Origin: an uncultured Bryobacterales bacterium
GTDB taxonomy: Bacteria > Acidobacteriota > Terriglobia > Bryobacterales > UBA6623
DNA: 64,000 bases
Assembly (NCBI GenBank): GCA_951813065.1
Contig: CATOTH010000009.1
Span: 496,001-560,000 of the forward strand
Direction of reading: 5' to 3'
The notes beneath the pieces are model-generated. The model saw only the letters and a program-made list of their open reading frames with translations. It made no database searches and was not told the DNA's origin. The translations under genes and the position numbers were made by a program. Positions 61,105 to 64,000 of the stretch are shown here, in pieces; within the stretch, counting starts at the first letter, position 1, and the number at the start of each line of letters is the position of its first letter.

Positions 61105-63780
61105 TCAGCCGACCCAGCTTCCTGTAATCAAGCGGCGGGCGACGACTTTGTCGCCCGCTCTTGCCGTTGCGAGGACCGCTTCTCCGGGCTTGACACCGAC
61201 TAGTCCACGAATTGACAGCGTCCCGTCGGCTAGCGTGCGGGAGCCTCGCAACGGCCTGCCATCCTCGGCGGAAAGCAGGACGTCGGCGTTCGGCAAGAGT
61301 TTGACCGGCGGCAAGGCGCAAGATGGGGGTCGGCCGGTGGCGGACGCCTTCGCCCGAACGGAGCCCCCTCCGCGAGGATCTTCGGCCGCGCTGTCGACCA
61401 AGTTCCGGACCCGCAGTGCTATCGTCGGATCCGCGCCCCGAGGATCGAATTCCATTTCTAGGAAATTCCAGTAGAATGGCCCATCGAGCTTCTTCAGGTC
61501 AGGCGTGTCGTATCTCTGGTGGTAGAGAGCCTTGATCTCCACGTTCCGTCCGTCGAAATCCTGCATTAGCGGGCCGAATCCTTCCTTGACGCCGCGTCCG
61601 CCGCTGCGTCCGATCGGCCCGAAGGAGCATTCGAAGACCCGGTGCTCCAAATTCTGTAAGATCATGCCGACATGGACGTCTCCGTACACCGTCACCACGC
61701 CGTCTCGAGATCCGAGCACTTCAAGGACCCTGTCGGCACCGGCCATCACCCATCCGGCATAGTCGGCGGCGACGCGGTCGCGTTCGCCGAGCACGGTCTT
61801 GGCGTCCTCTCGACGACCGCTACCCGTCCAGATCGTATGCATTCCGTTGATGCCAGTCAGGCAGATCAGGGGCGATGAATCGGATCGTATCGTTTCGCTC
61901 AGCCACGCGAATTGCTCTTCCCCTAGCAGGCTTCGGGTGACATCAGAGCGCGAATAGAGGCTCTCCCTGGCCCCCCAGCCTTGGTCGTCCCAGATGTTGG
62001 TGTCCTGGCTGGAACGCCACAGTCGCGAATCGAGTATCAGGAGGCTGAAGTCTCGATTTGGCATCTTCCAGCGGCGCCATTTCTTGGGATTGGCCGTTCC
62101 CGATGGCGCGTCGTCGCCTGTGACCAAGTGATGTACGATCTGAAAATTCCGGCGCATATAGTCTCGGTCTTGGCCGAGATCGTCGAACGTCCTGATCGCG
62201 AGTTGCTCCGGTCCCTTGACGTCGTCCATGCCGTAGTCGTGGTCGCCCGGGTTGATGGTGTTCCAGTGCCTCATCATCTGCCAGCGCGTAGTCGGCCCGC
62301 AGAGGGTGGTAGTGACAATCTTGTATGCGTCGTCGGGAGAGGGCGGGTAAAGGAGCAGTTCCATGTACCATACGTCGTCCTCCCACATCATCACTTGGAA
62401 GCCGAATTCCTCGAGGTGCTGGTAGGCTTTGCCTGTAGGCTGGTCGTGGACGAAGAATCCGCCGCCCGCCCCTGCATCAGGAAGCTTCGGCCCGCCCCCG
62501 TGGATGGCGTGGCAGGAGAGCCCGCAGAGCTTGTACGGGGCGGTCAGTCTGGGCAAGCGCCCAACGTAAGAGCCAGTCGAAGGAACTTCGCCAACCTGCC
62601 CAGTGCCGATGCCCACCGCGTCAGTTCCCAGCCGCGGATCGGCGGTCACATCGCGGCCGTCTTTCCACACGGTGTAATAGAGGTCTTGATTGGCCGGACT
62701 CGATGGAAGTCTGGCGTCAACTACCGCCGTGTTACGCCGGAAGTCGTTGTTGACAATGGGGGCGGACCCGGCCGGGGCCACCGACTGCCATCCTCCGGCG
62801 GGATCGGGAGAGTCCGCGACCCGGATCTCCGCGGTCTCGCCGTCGCTGCGAAAAAGCGCGATGAAGCGTACTTGCCATGCGTCGTCGACGGGTCTCAAAG
62901 TGTCGCCGAGGGCGTAGCAGGAATGGCACTCATTGAGCACGGGTTCGAGTGGGATGTTCTCTTTGGGGACGACGCTGAATTTGGCGATTTCAAAGTCCAA
63001 GAGGCCTCGTCCGGCGATGCCTGCGAAACCTGCCAAGTGCTTTGTAGCGGCGATGTCGTCGACTTGGATTTCGGCCACACGGCGACCGTTGATCTCGAGG
63101 CTCACGACCGCGCTGGCCGTGTTCGCGCGAAGGTCGGAGATCGTGACGGTGATGAGGAAACGGTCTCCCGGGGATGGTGCCGGAACACGCTTTGTGGCTA
63201 CGACCCTGTCAGAACCATGCTCGCGAATGCCGAAGTAGCCGTCGTCGGTCCAGGCAGCGATCCAGGCAGCCTTGCCGTTCTGGCCTGACATTCCGAAGGA
63301 CTCGAAAAGCGTCGCAGAACCGAACGCCAGCCCAATGAGCCCATAGCCTTGTTGGTAAATCTTCCATTCCGGAGAGTCGCCTTCCCGCGGACCATGGGCC
63401 TTCGCCAGGATCTGCCCTTCCGCTTGCAGTCCGTATTCGCCCTGCAAACGCCAACGGCGATGCCAAATCAGGCCCGGGGGCAGGGACGGGTCGTAGTCGA
63501 CAGGCATACTGCGCTCGCCGTCCCGGCCGTGCGTCTCGTAGTGGTACGGGAAGCCCGTCCTGCGGGCGCGGTCTCCCAAGTTGTGAATTCTCCTGCGGAG
63601 AGCCCCGTCCTTGATCTGCCAGTAGCCCGGATTGAGCGTCTCCCAGTCGTCTCCGTGATAGAGGGAGTCCGGTCCTTCGAACAATGCCTCGCGCGCTGGC
63701 AGTCGTGGAACGGCGACGGCCGAAATAGTGGTCGCCGCCGCAGCCTGCAGGAATCTCCTGCGATTGAATGGATCGCTCAT
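61105..63780 (-). CDS. Large Tat-exported PhoD-like metallophosphoesterase
   Basis: 891 residues from the ATG giving MSDPFNRRRFLQAAAATTIS, a Tat signal with RRRFLQ. The first third (to about 300) is a laminin-G/DUF1080-like sandwich (DSLYHGDDWETLNPGYWQIK, GLLDFEIAKFSVVPKE). A fibronectin-like stretch follows, and from about 430 a metallophosphatase region: KLCGLSCHAIHGGG, VMMWEDDVWYMELLLYP, WNTINPGDHDYGMDDVKG, LLILDSRLWRSSQDT, and VTVYGDVHVGMILQN. These resemble PhoD-type alkaline phosphatase motifs (W/NDHD and a final GD-H). A C-terminal beta domain ends near VARRLITGSWVG. Probably a secreted phosphodiesterase; exact substrate unknown. Confidence 0.68.
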   Translation of the reverse strand: MSDPFNRRRFLQAAAATTISAVAVPRLPAREALFEGPDSLYHGDDWETLNPGYWQIKDGALRRRIHNLGDRARRTGFPYHYETHGRDGERSMPVDYDPSLPPGLIWHRRWRLQGEYGLQAEGQILAKAHGPREGDSPEWKIYQQGYGLIGLAFGSATLFESFGMSGQNGKAAWIAAWTDDGYFGIREHGSDRVVATKRVPAPSPGDRFLITVTISDLRANTASAVVSLEINGRRVAEIQVDDIAATKHLAGFAGIAGRGLLDFEIAKFSVVPKENIPLEPVLNECHSCYALGDTLRPVDDAWQVRFIALFRSDGETAEIRVADSPDPAGGWQSVAPAGSAPIVNNDFRRNTAVVDARLPSSPANQDLYYTVWKDGRDVTADPRLGTDAVGIGTGQVGEVPSTGSYVGRLPRLTAPYKLCGLSCHAIHGGGPKLPDAGAGGGFFVHDQPTGKAYQHLEEFGFQVMMWEDDVWYMELLLYPPSPDDAYKIVTTTLCGPTTRWQMMRHWNTINPGDHDYGMDDVKGPEQLAIRTFDDLGQDRDYMRRNFQIVHHLVTGDDAPSGTANPKKWRRWKMPNRDFSLLILDSRLWRSSQDTNIWDDQGWGARESLYSRSDVTRSLLGEEQFAWLSETIRSDSSPLICLTGINGMHTIWTGSGRREDAKTVLGERDRVAADYAGWVMAGADRVLEVLGSRDGVVTVYGDVHVGMILQNLEHRVFECSFGPIGRSGGRGVKEGFGPLMQDFDGRNVEIKALYHQRYDTPDLKKLDGPFYWNFLEMEFDPRGADPTIALRVRNLVDSAAEDPRGGGSVRAKASATGRPPSCALPPVKLLPNADVLLSAEDGRPLRGSRTLADGTLSIRGLVGVKPGEAVLATARAGDKVVARRLITGSWVG

Positions 63781-64000
63781 CGCGGCGGTATTGTACCAGC
63801 CGGAGCGCGCCGAGTGTCCATGCCAGGTCACCTGCTGGCAGGGCTGGTGCGAGCAATTGGTATTGTTGATGTCGAACTCGTCGACGGGTCGATGTCCAAG
63901 CTGGATGGTCTGGTCGAGGTTCGAGAGAGCAGGTGACAATGGGACCGAGATTAAGCGAGTCTGCAACCGTCAATTGCGGTAAGCGGATGGGTTGGATTGA
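63781..64000. other. Window end, no gene seen
   Basis: Upstream region of the metallophosphoesterase. No second gene starts before the window closes. No promoter of note recognised. Confidence 0.4.

Noticed and set aside
61981..63288. 435-codon plus-strand frame opposite the metallophosphoesterase
   Set aside because: It is antisense to a strand with clear domain motifs and a Tat signal; its own sequence shows no family or start context.
1..64000. CRISPR arrays, prophage genes, integrase or att sites, toxin-antitoxin or restriction genes
   Set aside because: Looked for repeats with regular spacing and for the protein families; none seen.

Overview
The window looks like about 64 kb of a moderately high-GC chromosome from a Gram-negative, glycan-degrading bacterium, most likely an Acidobacteriota (Bryobacterales-like; a marine or host-associated lineage would fit the sulfatases). 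The pointers are a large TonB-dependent receptor with an N-terminal carboxypeptidase-regulatory-like domain, several Gfo/Idh/MocA oxidoreductases, 3-keto-disaccharide hydrolase and ThuA domains, PQQ-type beta-propeller proteins, Tat-exported secreted enzymes, and lipid A/Kdo genes. The taxonomic call is an inference from gene content; no rRNA or tRNA gene was found.

Layout. 1-1.9 kb: 3' part of a sulfatase and a small exported protein. 1.9-4.3 kb (minus): exported PQQ/EF-hand protein and HupE-like membrane protein. 4.4-11.2 kb (plus): compact operon of a PEGA Ser/Thr kinase, uvrA, CPBP protease, mtnA and a small protein. 11.4-18.5 kb: sugar block with two Gfo/Idh/MocA oxidoreductases, an SSS symporter with a small YhdT-like partner, a TIM-barrel epimerase and a glycosidase-like protein. 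18.5-23 kb: fumC, a WaaA-LpxK fusion and an exported unknown. 23-30.4 kb: GH88 unsaturated glucuronyl hydrolase convergent with a sulfatase, a DUF2911 lipoprotein, an M28 peptidase, a decayed sulfatase and a PHP protein. 30.7-36.6 kb: lone HlyD-type adaptor, valS, xdhC-mocA. 36.6-38.4 kb: a GC-richer insertion sequence. 38.9-43.5 kb (minus): a Tat-exported sulfatase-fold protein that has lost its catalytic residues, trxA, mutS. 43.6-49.1 kb: small exported protein translationally coupled to the TonB receptor, then a GMC oxidoreductase. 49.1-58.1 kb (minus): DUF971 protein, sulfatase, START-like protein, AGCS symporter, orphan sulfatase C-terminus, DUF1080-ThuA fusion, PhoR/PhoB-like two-component system. 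58.4-64 kb: SDR, HU/IHF protein, infC with an apparent AUU start, and a large PhoD-like metallophosphoesterase.

How it fits together. Much of the accessory content can be read as uptake and breakdown of sulfated, uronate-containing glycans: outer-membrane receptor, sulfatases, GH88 and sodium symporters. The Gfo/Idh/MocA, DUF1080, ThuA and sugar-isomerase families match the 3-keto-glycoside route, but they are scattered rather than in one operon. The sulfatase family shows turnover: three catalytically intact-looking copies (one cut by the window edge), one apparent pseudoenzyme and two degraded fragments. No formylglycine-generating enzyme or anaerobic sulfatase maturase is in the window.

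The most interesting observations are the inactivated but full-length sulfatase at 38.9-40.5 kb, the two sulfatase relics, the DUF1080-ThuA and WaaA-LpxK fusions, the AUU start of infC, and a recurring -10-like box (TAGANT type) 6-11 nt in front of start codons, which suggests many leaderless transcripts.
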